Shown: positions 1 through 6,401, counted from the first letter of the stretch. The stretch: DNA of 6,401 nucleotides from Peptostreptococcaceae bacterium (GCA_016650115.1 JAENWI010000085.1:1-6401); one strand, 5' to 3'. Notes: a model not told the origin generated them from the letters alone. Numbers and translations are program-made.

Positions 1-33
1 AATATTAATAATCAAATATAAAATCCAAACACA

Positions 34-80
34 AACCTGCGGACATTATGATATAATAATGTCCGCAGGTTAATTTTCTT
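34..80 (+). terminator. Terminator-like hairpin before the ABC ATPase gene
   Basis: Arms 34-49 and 56-71 are perfect inverted complements of 16 bp, around the 6-base loop GATATA. The outer part of the stem is GC-rich (core CCTGCGGAC), and the T-rich tail TTTTCTT follows at 74-80. This is the layout of a rho-independent terminator on the + strand. It would end or attenuate transcription from a gene left of the window, plausibly the BMP substrate-binding lipoprotein that usually precedes this transporter. No separate promoter is evident between the hairpin and the start codon at 104, so partial read-through into the transporter genes is a reasonable inference. Confidence 0.75.
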
Positions 81-93
81 AAATAGTAATTTT

Positions 94-98
94 GGAGG
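94..98 (+). promoter_or_regulatory. Shine-Dalgarno site that fixes the ATPase start at 104
   Basis: GGAGG lies five bases before the ATG at 104. An upstream in-frame TTG at 92 shares its G with this site, so it cannot be the start served by it. The ATG at 104 is therefore the supported start. Confidence 0.8.
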
Positions 99-103
99 AA
101 TTT

Positions 104-1648
104 ATGCAAGACAATATTGCAATTCAAATGAATCACATCTCAAAGGTCTTTGGTTCGGTGAAAGCGAATGAAGATGTAAACTTAACTGTTGTAAATGGTG
201 AAGTACATGCGTTACTTGGGGAAAATGGAGCCGGTAAAAGTACGCTGATGAATATGCTTTCAGGAATTTACAGCCCGGATGGCGGTTCGATTTCTATTTA
301 TGGAAAAGAAGTCAGATTTTCATCTCCAAAGGACTCGATTCGAATGGGAATTGGCATGATCCATCAGCATTTTAAACTGGTGGATGTACTGACGGCCAAG
401 GAAAATATTATACTTGGGCAAAAGGGTGGATTTTTCTCAAAGGGAAAAGAACTGACAAAAAAGGTAAGAGAAATATCCGACAATTATGGCCTTGATATTG
501 ATCCGGACAAAAAAGTGTATGACATGTCAGTAGGAGAAAAACAGACACTGGAAATCATAAAGGTGCTCTTCAGAGGCGCAAAAATATTAATCTTAGATGA
601 GCCAACAGCAGTATTGACGCCTCAAGAAATCAAGAGGCTGTTTAAAATACTGAACAATATGAAAGAAAAGGGATGCGCTGTTGTTATCATTACGCATAAA
701 TTAAACGAAGTAATGGAAATAAGCGACAGGGTAACCGTTCTGAGAAAAGGGAATTCAATAAGAACAGTGGAAACGGCTAAAGTGGATATTTCTAAATTGA
801 TCGAAATGATGGTAGGGAAAAAGGTGGATCTTGCCATCAGAAAAGAAATCTATGAAAACAAAATCCCTCTACTTGATGTGGATAATGTGTCAGTGATAGA
901 TAAAGATAAAAAATCGGCCATCGATCAGTTAAGCTTCACCTTATACGGAGGTGAAATCCTTGGCGTGGCAGGAGTTGCAGGAAGCGGGCAAAAGGAACTT
1001 TGCGAAACCATCGCGGGCTTGACACATGCAAATAAAGGACGGATATTTTTTGATGGCGGGAATATTGTGGGGAAAACCCCGCGAGATATTATACGGCTTG
1101 GCATACGAATGGGATTTATTCCTGAAGATCGACTTGGTATGGGACTGGTTGGGAGTATGGATATCGTTCATAATCTTATACTTAAGGATTACCAGAGCCA
1201 GCCGGGGATATTTTTAAAAAGAGGCCCATGTATTGAAAAAGCCAATAAAATTGTTGAAAGATTGGATATTTCCACTCCGAATATCTATACACCTGTGAAA
1301 AAGCTTTCCGGGGGTAATATTCAGAAAGTATTACTTGGTAGAGAAATAGATGCGGCGCCTAGAGTTCTTATTACAGCGTATGCAGTAAGAGGTCTTGACA
1401 TTGGGGCATCCTATAAGATTTATGACTTGTTGAATGAACAAAAGGCAAGAGGTGTAGGGGTGCTGTTTATTGGAGAAGATATCGATGTATTGATGGATCT
1501 TTGTGACAGAATCATTATTTTGTGCGGCGGAAAGCTGACAGGCATTGTGAATCCCTCGGAAGTGACGAAGGAAGACATTGGATTGCTTATGACAGGCGGT
1601 ATTATAGACAGGAGGGCGGCAGATAATGAACTTACTAAAAATCACTAA
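104..1648 (+). CDS. BMP-type (nucleoside/purine) ABC importer, double-domain ATP-binding protein
   Basis: This 514-residue cytoplasmic ATPase would power import through the two permeases encoded next. Two ABC domains are fused, as in the NupO/YufO and RbsA-type families. Domain 1 is intact: Walker A GENGAGKST at 39-47, signature MSVGEKQ at 141-147, and Walker B ending in D165-E166 within LDEPTAVLTPQE. Domain 2 has a degenerate P-loop (GVAGVAGSGQKEL, 287-299), which is normal for this family. Its signature is LSGGNIQK from 401, and the Walker B region reads ITAYAVRGLD (about 423-432) where many relatives have an AQPTRGLD-like sequence. The length is normal for the family. Its 3' end overlaps the first permease gene by 23 nt, which suggests translational coupling. 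The substrate class, nucleoside or purine-related, is inferred from the family. The fused-ATPase sugar importers are a less likely alternative, because the two permeases match the BMP-type pair. Confidence 0.9.
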   Translation: MQDNIAIQMNHISKVFGSVKANEDVNLTVVNGEVHALLGENGAGKSTLMNMLSGIYSPDGGSISIYGKEVRFSSPKDSIRMGIGMIHQHFKLVDVLTAKENIILGQKGGFFSKGKELTKKVREISDNYGLDIDPDKKVYDMSVGEKQTLEIIKVLFRGAKILILDEPTAVLTPQEIKRLFKILNNMKEKGCAVVIITHKLNEVMEISDRVTVLRKGNSIRTVETAKVDISKLIEMMVGKKVDLAIRKEIYENKIPLLDVDNVSVIDKDKKSAIDQLSFTLYGGEILGVAGVAGSGQKELCETIAGLTHANKGRIFFDGGNIVGKTPRDIIRLGIRMGFIPEDRLGMGLVGSMDIVHNLILKDYQSQPGIFLKRGPCIEKANKIVERLDISTPNIYTPVKKLSGGNIQKVLLGREIDAAPRVLITAYAVRGLDIGASYKIYDLLNEQKARGVGVLFIGEDIDVLMDLCDRIIILCGGKLTGIVNPSEVTKEDIGLLMTGGIIDRRAADNELTKNH

Positions 1649-2717
1649 AAGGGATGATTTGCCGACAAGTAAGGCTATTCTGATCAGGGGAGCTGCTATT
1701 CTACTTTCTCTGGTTTGTGCCGGCTTAGTCATGCTTGCTTTTGATCTGAACCCAATAAAAATTTATACCGAAATCATCAATGGGTCCCTTGGTACCGAAA
1801 TGAGAATAAAGCAGACGATTATAAAGGCCGTTCCCCTGGTAGTAACTTCACTTGGCATACTGGTAGCGTTTAAGATGAAATTCTGGAATATTGGCGGAGA
1901 AGGTCAGATTGTCATGGGCGCCATGGCGGCATCCTTTATCGCTTTGAATTTCGGCGAACTGCCGAAGCCGTTGCTGTTACCTTTTATGGCGGTGGCTGCA
2001 ATGATTGCCGGGGGATTCTGGGCATTTATTCCTGCTTATTTCAAAGCAAAAATGGGAACAAACGAAACCATATTCACGTTGATGATGAATTACATAGCCA
2101 TCAAATTTGTCACCTATTTACAGTACGGCCCATGGAAAGATCCGGCAGCCAAAGGGTTTCCAAAGATTGCCCAATTCAGTGACAACGCAGTAATCCCAAG
2201 TATGTTTGGACTTCATACGGGGTGGATCATTGCTTTAGTGCTTGTTGTACTTGTGTATATTTTTATCAATCATACAAAAAAAGGTTATGAAATTACAGTT
2301 GTCGGAGAGAGCATTGAAACAGCCAGGTATGCTGGTATGAATATAAAAGTCATCATAATTACGGCCATGTTCATCTCTGGAGGTCTTTGCGGGATGACGG
2401 GTATGATACAGGCTTCTGCGATAGAAAGAACGCTGACATTTGGCATATCCATGGGTTATGGATTTACTGCAATTATTACCACCTGGCTGGCAAGGTTAAA
2501 GCCTGTGGCAGTTCTCTTTGTCTGCTTCCTCTTTGCCATGCTGATACAGGGGGGCGCTTATCTGCAAATTGCCATGAATGTGCCTGAATCGGTTGCCAGC
2601 ATTGTACAGGGAAGTGTTCTGTTCTTTGTACTTGGAAGTGATTTTTTCATTCAATACAAAGTAAGCATCAGAGCTTGGAGCAAAAAAATCGTAACAGATG
2701 ATAAGGGGGTTGCATAA
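1626..2717 (+). CDS. BMP-type ABC importer permease, larger subunit (NupP/YufP-like)
   Basis: This 363-residue inner-membrane permease belongs to the BPD_transp_2 family and forms one half of the transport channel. A short cytosolic N-terminus precedes a hydrophobic segment at about 18-38. The family's characteristic glycine-rich stretch, FKMKFWNIGGEGQIVMG, is at 82-98. The cytoplasmic coupling region GYEITVVGESIETARYAGMN is at 220-239, and several further hydrophobic segments follow. The start is supported by GGAGG at 1611-1615, ten bases upstream, inside the end of the ATPase gene. The stop overlaps the next start by one base (TAATG at 2715-2719). The protein is longer than its partner permease, as is usual for the NupP-type member. 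No truncation or frameshift is apparent. Confidence 0.9.
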   Translation: MNLLKITKRDDLPTSKAILIRGAAILLSLVCAGLVMLAFDLNPIKIYTEIINGSLGTEMRIKQTIIKAVPLVVTSLGILVAFKMKFWNIGGEGQIVMGAMAASFIALNFGELPKPLLLPFMAVAAMIAGGFWAFIPAYFKAKMGTNETIFTLMMNYIAIKFVTYLQYGPWKDPAAKGFPKIAQFSDNAVIPSMFGLHTGWIIALVLVVLVYIFINHTKKGYEITVVGESIETARYAGMNIKVIIITAMFISGGLCGMTGMIQASAIERTLTFGISMGYGFTAIITTWLARLKPVAVLFVCFLFAMLIQGGAYLQIAMNVPESVASIVQGSVLFFVLGSDFFIQYKVSIRAWSKKIVTDDKGVA

Positions 2718-3643
2718 TGGAAATATTTTTGGCAGCAGCAGTTGTGGCAGGAACTCCGCTTTTGTTTGCAACGGTAGGTGAATTAATAACGGAGAAATCC
2801 GGGAGTTTAAACTTAGGTGTTGAAGGGATGATGCTGATGGGAGCCTGCATAGGCTTTGTGGTAGGCCTTTCAACGGGGAATCCGTTACTTGCACTTGGTG
2901 GTGCCGCTCTGGCAGGAGCAGGCGGCGCATTTATATTTGCCCTTATTACGGTAACATTGAGAGCCAATCAGGTGGTGACAGGCCTGACGCTGACAATATT
3001 TGGTGCAGGATTTTCCAGATTTGTCGGTCAGAATATGGTAGGAGCGGTGATCCCGGCAGAATTAAGGATGAGTTTTGCTAAAGTAAACATTCCACTGTTA
3101 TCAGATATACCATTTTTGGGACCGGTTTTTTTCAGACAGGATTCTTTTGTATATTTCGGATATGTCATTGTAATACTGTCTACCATCTATTTGTTTAAAA
3201 CACGTGTTGGGTTAAATATGAGAGCTGTTGGAGAAAACGCAGCAGCAGCAGATGCTTCAGGCATAAATGTTTCCCTTTACAAATATGTTCATATTATTTT
3301 AGGTGGAGCCTTTTGCGGCTTGGGTGGAGCATACCTTTCGCTCGTAACGGTTCCTATCTGGCAGGTTGATGTGGTTGGAGGAAGAGGCTGGATTGCCGTT
3401 GCACTGGTAATATTCGCCGCATGGAATCCAATCAAGGCGCTTTTGGCTGCATTTTTATTCGGTGGCTTAAGCATACTTGGATTGAGATTGCAAAGCATGG
3501 GCGTAAATGTATCGCAGTATCTGGTTGATATGATTCCTTATATTGCAACAATAGTAATTGTAATAGTAAGCACCATGAGAAACAGAAAAGAAGGCCTTCC
3601 ACCGGGAGACCTGGGGAATGCCTACTTCAGGGAGGAAAGGTAA
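2717..3643 (+). CDS. BMP-type ABC importer permease, smaller subunit (NupQ/YufQ-like)
   Basis: This 308-residue membrane permease is the second BPD_transp_2 subunit and would pair with the product of the preceding gene. The conserved N-terminal stretch, GELITEKSGS followed by LNLGVEGMMLMG, spans 21-42. The coupling motif GLNMRAVGENAAAADASGIN starts at 165. Hydrophobic segments fill most of the rest, and the C-terminus is short, charged and presumably cytosolic (RNRKEGLPPGDLG). Its ATG is fused to the previous stop as TAATG, with GGGGG at 2705-2709 as a likely ribosome site. It is the last gene of the visible transport operon. No substrate-binding protein follows, so that gene should lie upstream of the window or elsewhere. 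Confidence 0.9.
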   Translation: MEIFLAAAVVAGTPLLFATVGELITEKSGSLNLGVEGMMLMGACIGFVVGLSTGNPLLALGGAALAGAGGAFIFALITVTLRANQVVTGLTLTIFGAGFSRFVGQNMVGAVIPAELRMSFAKVNIPLLSDIPFLGPVFFRQDSFVYFGYVIVILSTIYLFKTRVGLNMRAVGENAAAADASGINVSLYKYVHIILGGAFCGLGGAYLSLVTVPIWQVDVVGGRGWIAVALVIFAAWNPIKALLAAFLFGGLSILGLRLQSMGVNVSQYLVDMIPYIATIVIVIVSTMRNRKEGLPPGDLGNAYFREER

Positions 3644-3658
3644 ACCCAATGTCGGATG

Positions 3659-3732
3659 CCCATATAAGCAGCCTAGAAATGGGCTTGCTTAAGGTTTAAA
3701 TGGCAAGCCCATTCTAGACTGCTTATAATGGG
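3659..3732. repeat. 74-bp near-perfect palindrome between convergent genes
   Basis: Arms 3659-3688 and 3703-3732 pair over 28 of 30 positions. There is one C/A mismatch (3672/3718) and two single-base bulges (A3677 and A3728), around a 14-base loop. It begins 15 bases after the transporter stop and covers the stop and final codons of the minus-strand mog gene. Neither side is followed by a clear T-tract, so it is not a textbook intrinsic terminator. It may still act as a bidirectional terminator or an RNA-stabilising hairpin. A dispersed palindromic repeat is the other main possibility. Confidence 0.75.
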
Positions 3733-3737
3733 CTTGC
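3703..3737. repeat. Alternative hairpin sharing the right arm of the large palindrome
   Basis: The 11-mer GCAAGCCCATT at 3703-3713 is perfectly complementary to AATGGGCTTGC at 3727-3737, with a 13-base loop. The same AATGGGCTTGC also stands at 3678-3688, where it pairs with 3703-3713 in the large palindrome. The two foldings compete for the segment 3703-3713. The mog stop codon is in the loop of this smaller hairpin. Confidence 0.6.
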
Positions 3738-4220
3738 GCAATCGGTTGCGCTGCCTGTGAGGATATCAAGGCCATGCTCAATCGAAGTCATGGTGTACTC
3801 CAGTATTTCGGATATCGCCTTAGGACTCCCCGGCATATTTACAATCAGGGTGTTGCCCCGAAGGCCGGCCTCCGCCCTTGAAAGCATTGCTCTTGGCGTT
3901 ATTTGAAGAGATAGAAATCTCATGGCTTCTGGAATGCCGGGAACCCTTCTTTCGATTACTTCCAAAGTAGCTTCAGGGGTCACATCTCTATGAGAAAAAC
4001 CGGTGCCCCCAGTTGTTAATATCAGATGGATGCCGTCTTTATCTGCCATTGAAATCATTGCCTGTTTAATAATTTCCTTGTCATCTTGTACTATGATATA
4101 TTTCTCTATTTTGAAGTTTTTATGATTCAAAACGATTGATTCAATCGCAGGACCTGATAAATCTTCTCTTTGCCCGATGGACCCTTTGTCGCTGGCTGTT
4201 ATGATTCCTACCTTATACAT
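3723..4220 (-). CDS. MogA/MoaB-family molybdenum cofactor biosynthesis protein
   Basis: This 165-residue cytoplasmic protein is of the molybdopterin-binding MoCF_biosynth fold. Family members adenylylate molybdopterin before metal insertion (MogA), or are MoaB homologues of related role. Visible motifs are SDKGS at 10-14, RED followed by SGPAI at 18-26, TTGGTGFSHRDVTPEAT at 69-85 (the core pterin-binding signature, usually written SPRD where this copy has SHRD), and RGNTLIVNMPGSPKA at 121-135. The length fits a stand-alone MogA/MoaB. The start is supported by AGAGAGGT about six bases upstream on the minus strand. It converges on the transporter operon and diverges from the membrane-protein operon. 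The sequence alone cannot separate MogA from MoaB. The last three residues (SPL) are encoded within the adjacent repeat. Confidence 0.9.
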   Translation of the reverse strand: MYKVGIITASDKGSIGQREDLSGPAIESIVLNHKNFKIEKYIIVQDDKEIIKQAMISMADKDGIHLILTTGGTGFSHRDVTPEATLEVIERRVPGIPEAMRFLSLQITPRAMLSRAEAGLRGNTLIVNMPGSPKAISEILEYTMTSIEHGLDILTGSATDCASPL

Positions 4221-4345
4221 AAATTGACCTCTCTTCTTTTATCTAATAATTATAATCTGTATAGGTTATAGCAATTAATAATATCTTATTATATAATAGG
4301 TATTGTAATAGTTCTAGTGCGAAAATGAAACAAGAGGTTTATTAG
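4221..4345. promoter_or_regulatory. AT-rich divergent intergenic region, probable promoters for both sides
   Basis: The region separates the minus-strand mog gene from the + strand operon, so promoters for both should lie here. TATAAT occurs on the + strand at 4292-4297, inside the palindrome ATTATATAAT (4288-4297), which reads TATAAT on the other strand too. Another minus-strand TATAAT lies at 4249-4254. None has a convincing TTGACA-like -35 box at 16-18 bases, so the exact promoters are not resolved. Confidence 0.35.
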
Positions 4346-5014
4346 ATGAAAATTGTAAACTTAATATTAACAATTATTCTGGTAATCAGTATACCAGTTT
4401 CAATTATTTGCCTGGCTAATAATTTGACAACGAGAATGCCGGATTTGTATCAATATGAGTTAAAATCAACGGAGATATTAAATGATTTGGCAGTTGAAAA
4501 AAACGAAGACGAAATGGGGCAGTTTTTTTCTGATTATATGCTGGGTAAAACGGAAAAATTTCAAATAGAATATCAGTTTGGGGAAAATACGGATAATTTG
4601 TTTACTTCTGATGAACAGAAAACAATGGAAAAATTTAAGAGCTCAAGCAATTTGATCTTGTTTGCAGGGCTTATTGCTTTGTTTTTTTCTCTTGTCTCAT
4701 ATTTTCTGATATACAAGCAAAATTTGAAAGCACTTTTAAGGCGGACTTTTTTAAAAGCGGCAATACTTTTTGCAGCTTTCGTTGGTGCGATAACATTAGC
4801 GACATGTTTGTCCCCGCTAATTAAAATTCAATATGCTTTTCTGTTTGATTACGAAATAAAAACATTTTTGGTGCTTCCTAAGCTGTTACCAGAATCGTTT
4901 TTCATACATTCAGCACTGACAACGGTTGGAATTTCAATAATTATGATGCTGATAATAGGGTATTTCACATGGAAGATAACAAAATCAAGAAGAATTTTTG
5001 GTACATCAAGATAG
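4346..5014 (+). CDS. Four-helix integral membrane protein, TIGR01906/DUF1461-like
   Basis: This 222-residue membrane protein has no known biochemical function. Predicted helices are at about 4-25, 101-123, 137-158 and 190-208. A roughly 75-residue acidic external loop lies between helices 1 and 2. Lysine/arginine clusters at 124-136 and 210-216 are consistent with cytosolic loops under the positive-inside rule. The topology, the DEQ..M..F segment just before helix 2 (89-97), and the LPESFF motif before helix 4 (181-186) resemble TIGR01906/DUF1461 proteins of Firmicutes. That assignment is from memory of the family pattern and is moderate. Helix 1 could alternatively be read as an uncleaved signal anchor. 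AGAGG at 4333-4337 supports the start. The stop lies in the ribosome site of the next gene, so the two are probably cotranscribed. Confidence 0.6.
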   Translation: MKIVNLILTIILVISIPVSIICLANNLTTRMPDLYQYELKSTEILNDLAVEKNEDEMGQFFSDYMLGKTEKFQIEYQFGENTDNLFTSDEQKTMEKFKSSSNLILFAGLIALFFSLVSYFLIYKQNLKALLRRTFLKAAILFAAFVGAITLATCLSPLIKIQYAFLFDYEIKTFLVLPKLLPESFFIHSALTTVGISIIMMLIIGYFTWKITKSRRIFGTSR

Positions 5015-5019
5015 GAGGG
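5013..5019 (+). promoter_or_regulatory. Shine-Dalgarno site that fixes the DJ-1-family start at 5026
   Basis: AGGAGGG ends six bases before the ATG at 5026 and overlaps the stop codon of the upstream gene (5012-5014). It argues against the in-frame ATG at 4969, which would add 19 residues without similarity to DJ-1 N-termini and lie inside the upstream gene. Confidence 0.85.
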
Positions 5020-5025
5020 AAAGAT

Positions 5026-5565
5026 ATGGTATATGTTCATTTAGCGGAGGGATTTGAAGAAATTGAAGCGGTTACAATATTAGATGTTCTGAGAAGGGGC
5101 GGTATCCAGGCTTTTTTTGTCTCAATGGGAAAAGAAAAACTTGTTCGAGGAACTCATGGGATACTGATAGAAGCAGATATTACATTTGAGACAGCAGATT
5201 ACGCTTCATGTGAAATGATTGCACTCCCGGGTGGTATGCCAGGAACAAAACATCTTGCGGAAAATGAAGAGCTTTTGACAAAAATAAAAGAATTTTACAA
5301 ACAGGGTAAATATTTGGCAGCTGTATGTGCAGCACCAATGGTGTTTGCGGAAGCAAATATACTGAATGGGAAAAATGCAACTATTTATCCGGGCATGGAA
5401 GATTACTTGAAAGGCGCTAAGTTAAGTACAAATAAGGTCGTTGTTGACGGTAATATTATAACCTCAAGAGGACCAGGAACGTCAATAGAGTTTGCTTTAA
5501 CTATTGTTGAAACATTAATGGGGCAAACAGTATCAGATAAATTAAGGAAGGCTCTCGTAATTTAA
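5026..5565 (+). CDS. DJ-1/PfpI-family protein
   Basis: This 179-residue cytoplasmic protein has the length of DJ-1/YajL-type members. The N-terminus MVYVHLAEGFEEIEAV gives the first beta strand and the conserved acidic residue E14, which in the family contacts the reactive cysteine. ALPGGMPG is at 66-73. The nucleophile elbow AAVCAAP places the catalytic-type cysteine at C101. SRGPGTSIEFAL at 147-158 matches the conserved family C-terminal part. Relatives are described as deglycase/glyoxalase-like, chaperone or oxidative-stress proteins, and older annotations call them ThiJ or 'protease' without strong support. The specific activity here is unknown. The gene sits 11 bases after the membrane-protein gene and overlaps the PHP gene by one base (TAATG at 5563-5567), indicating one operon. 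Confidence 0.9.
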   Translation: MVYVHLAEGFEEIEAVTILDVLRRGGIQAFFVSMGKEKLVRGTHGILIEADITFETADYASCEMIALPGGMPGTKHLAENEELLTKIKEFYKQGKYLAAVCAAPMVFAEANILNGKNATIYPGMEDYLKGAKLSTNKVVVDGNIITSRGPGTSIEFALTIVETLMGQTVSDKLRKALVI

Positions 5566-6350
5566 TGGAAAGTAAAATTGATTTGCACGTGCACACCTAT
5601 TATTCAGATGGCACTTTATCACCGACAGAAATTATTAAATGGGCAAAGAAGAGCAAACTGGACCAGGTGGCCATTACGGACCACGATGGGGTCGAGGGAA
5701 TTCAAGAAGCTTTGATTGCAGGTGAAGCTCTTGATATTCTTGTCATCCCAGGGATTGAATTTTCTGTTGATGAGTCAAACGGCATAGGGATGCATATACT
5801 AGGATATCATATAGATATCAATAACAAGGAATTAAAGAATAAGCTGGAATATATAAAACAAAAACGAAAAGAACGAAATGATAAATTGATAACGGTTCTA
5901 TCTGATTTAGGGTATCCGCTTGTTTATGAGGACATGAAGAAGAGGGGTAAGGTGGAATATACAGGAAAGCCTGATTTTGCAAGAGGGCTCATTAATAAAG
6001 GTTATATTGCTAAATTTTCGGAGGCCTTTGAGATGGGACAGTTCTTAATGTCAGAGAAAGTAAGAAAGATAAAAAAAGAAAAGATATCTGCGAAAGAAGC
6101 AATTGAACTGATTTCTGGGGCGGGAGGCATTGCTGTATTAGCTCACCCAATGAAGGTTACCGGCTTAAGCGGTGAATATTTTAAAGCACTGGAAGATCTG
6201 GTTATAAAACTGAAAGTCTATGGATTAAAAGGAATGGAATGCTTTTATCCTGAACACAGTGAGGAAGAGGCTATGAACCTTGTAAATATGGCCGAAAAAT
6301 ACAAACTGCATATGACAAAAGGCTCAGATTATCACGGACCGAAAGAATAA
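5565..6350 (+). CDS. PHP-domain metal-dependent phosphoesterase (COG0613-like)
   Basis: This 261-residue cytoplasmic hydrolase belongs to the PHP superfamily, in the group containing nucleoside 3',5'-bisphosphate phosphatase and RNase AM (YciV/TrpH). Metal-ligand motifs appear in order: HVHTYYSDG (H8, H10, D15), TDHD (H40), PGIEFS (E65), MHILGYH (H77/H82), LAHP (H194) and GSDYHG (D255, H257). An insertion with GKPDFARGLINKGY at about 134-147 corresponds to the GRPH-type segment of relatives, with Asp in place of the usual His. The substrate, nucleotide or short RNA, is a family inference. Translation probably couples to the upstream gene through TAATG, and AAGGAAGG at 5544-5551 is a candidate ribosome site. 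The stop follows the last metal motif by only three residues (PKE). Many relatives carry a further short tail, so a small C-terminal truncation is possible. Confidence 0.88.
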   Translation: MESKIDLHVHTYYSDGTLSPTEIIKWAKKSKLDQVAITDHDGVEGIQEALIAGEALDILVIPGIEFSVDESNGIGMHILGYHIDINNKELKNKLEYIKQKRKERNDKLITVLSDLGYPLVYEDMKKRGKVEYTGKPDFARGLINKGYIAKFSEAFEMGQFLMSEKVRKIKKEKISAKEAIELISGAGGIAVLAHPMKVTGLSGEYFKALEDLVIKLKVYGLKGMECFYPEHSEEEAMNLVNMAEKYKLHMTKGSDYHGPKE

Positions 6351-6401
6351 TTGGAAAGTAGAAACGGCCGAAAAAGTCTAGCAGAATTCACCCGCGGAAA
6401 T
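6351..6401. other. Right-edge sequence with no recognised feature
   Basis: The 51 bases after the PHP stop contain no clear stem-loop with a T-tract, no ribosome site with a start codon, and no recognisable repeat. Any terminator for the operon, or the next gene, must lie beyond the window. Confidence 0.5.

Noticed and set aside
92..103. TTG at 92 as the start of the ABC ATPase
   Set aside because: The G of this codon belongs to the GGAGG ribosome site that correctly serves the ATG at 104. The four added residues are not part of the family's N-terminus.
1..103. Possible purine riboswitch upstream of the transporter
   Set aside because: The only structure visible is a simple perfect hairpin with a T-tail. 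No three-way-junction aptamer pattern fits in the available bases, though more could lie left of the window.
1373..1402. Frameshift or sequencing error as the cause of the odd AYAV residues in ATPase domain 2
   Set aside because: The frame stays open with family-like sequence on both sides (VLIT before, RGLDIGA after), so compensating frameshifts are not needed. Substitution is simpler.
1331..1732. 133-codon antisense open frame across the end of the ATPase gene
   Set aside because: It lies opposite two well-supported genes, its translation shows no recognisable domain, and it is best explained as a shadow of the sense coding.
2496..2967. Two overlapping antisense open frames opposite the permease junction
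   Set aside because: The translations are low-complexity, proline/alanine/leucine-rich shadows of hydrophobic permease codons, with no recognisable motif.
4969..5025. ATG at 4969 as the start of the DJ-1-family gene
   Set aside because: It lies inside the upstream gene, lacks a good ribosome site, and adds a basic segment unlike DJ-1 N-termini. The ATG at 5026 has AGGAGGG six bases upstream.

Overview
The window reads like a chromosomal segment of a low-GC Gram-positive anaerobe, most likely a clostridial Firmicute. The base composition is AT-rich, the Shine-Dalgarno sites are strong (GGAGG, AGGAGG), genes are tightly packed with TAATG stop/start overlaps, and the protein families are typical of that group. 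No species can be named from the sequence alone. I see no phage, insertion sequence, CRISPR array, rRNA or tRNA.

Region 1 (1-3643, + strand) is an ABC importer of the BMP-lipoprotein-dependent type (relatives: NupO/NupP/NupQ of Bacillus subtilis, YufO/P/Q). It encodes a double-domain ATPase and two BPD_transp_2 permeases, with gene overlaps of 23 nt and 1 nt. The substrate-binding lipoprotein is not in the window and probably lies just upstream. A perfect 16-bp hairpin with a T-rich tail (34-80) stands directly before the ATPase gene and looks like a terminator or attenuator between the two parts of the operon. The likely substrate is a nucleoside or purine-like compound, by family inference.

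Region 2 (3644-4220) holds an unusual 74-bp near-perfect palindrome (3659-3732), then a convergent minus-strand gene for a MogA/MoaB-family molybdenum cofactor protein. An 11-bp motif occurs three times here in alternating orientation, so the palindrome can refold in mutually exclusive ways. The last codons of the mog gene lie inside it.

Region 3 (4221-6401) starts with an AT-rich divergent intergenic stretch. A three-gene + strand operon follows: a four-helix membrane protein (TIGR01906/DUF1461-like), a DJ-1/PfpI-family protein with an intact CAAP nucleophile, and a PHP-domain phosphoesterase with its metal ligands present but an abrupt C-terminus. The last 51 bases carry no recognisable feature.

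Most of the window is ordinary housekeeping and transport content. I do not see convincing evidence of a wholly new system. The observations most worth checking are the alternating palindrome at 3659-3737, the hairpin at 34-71, and the degenerate second ATPase site of the transporter.
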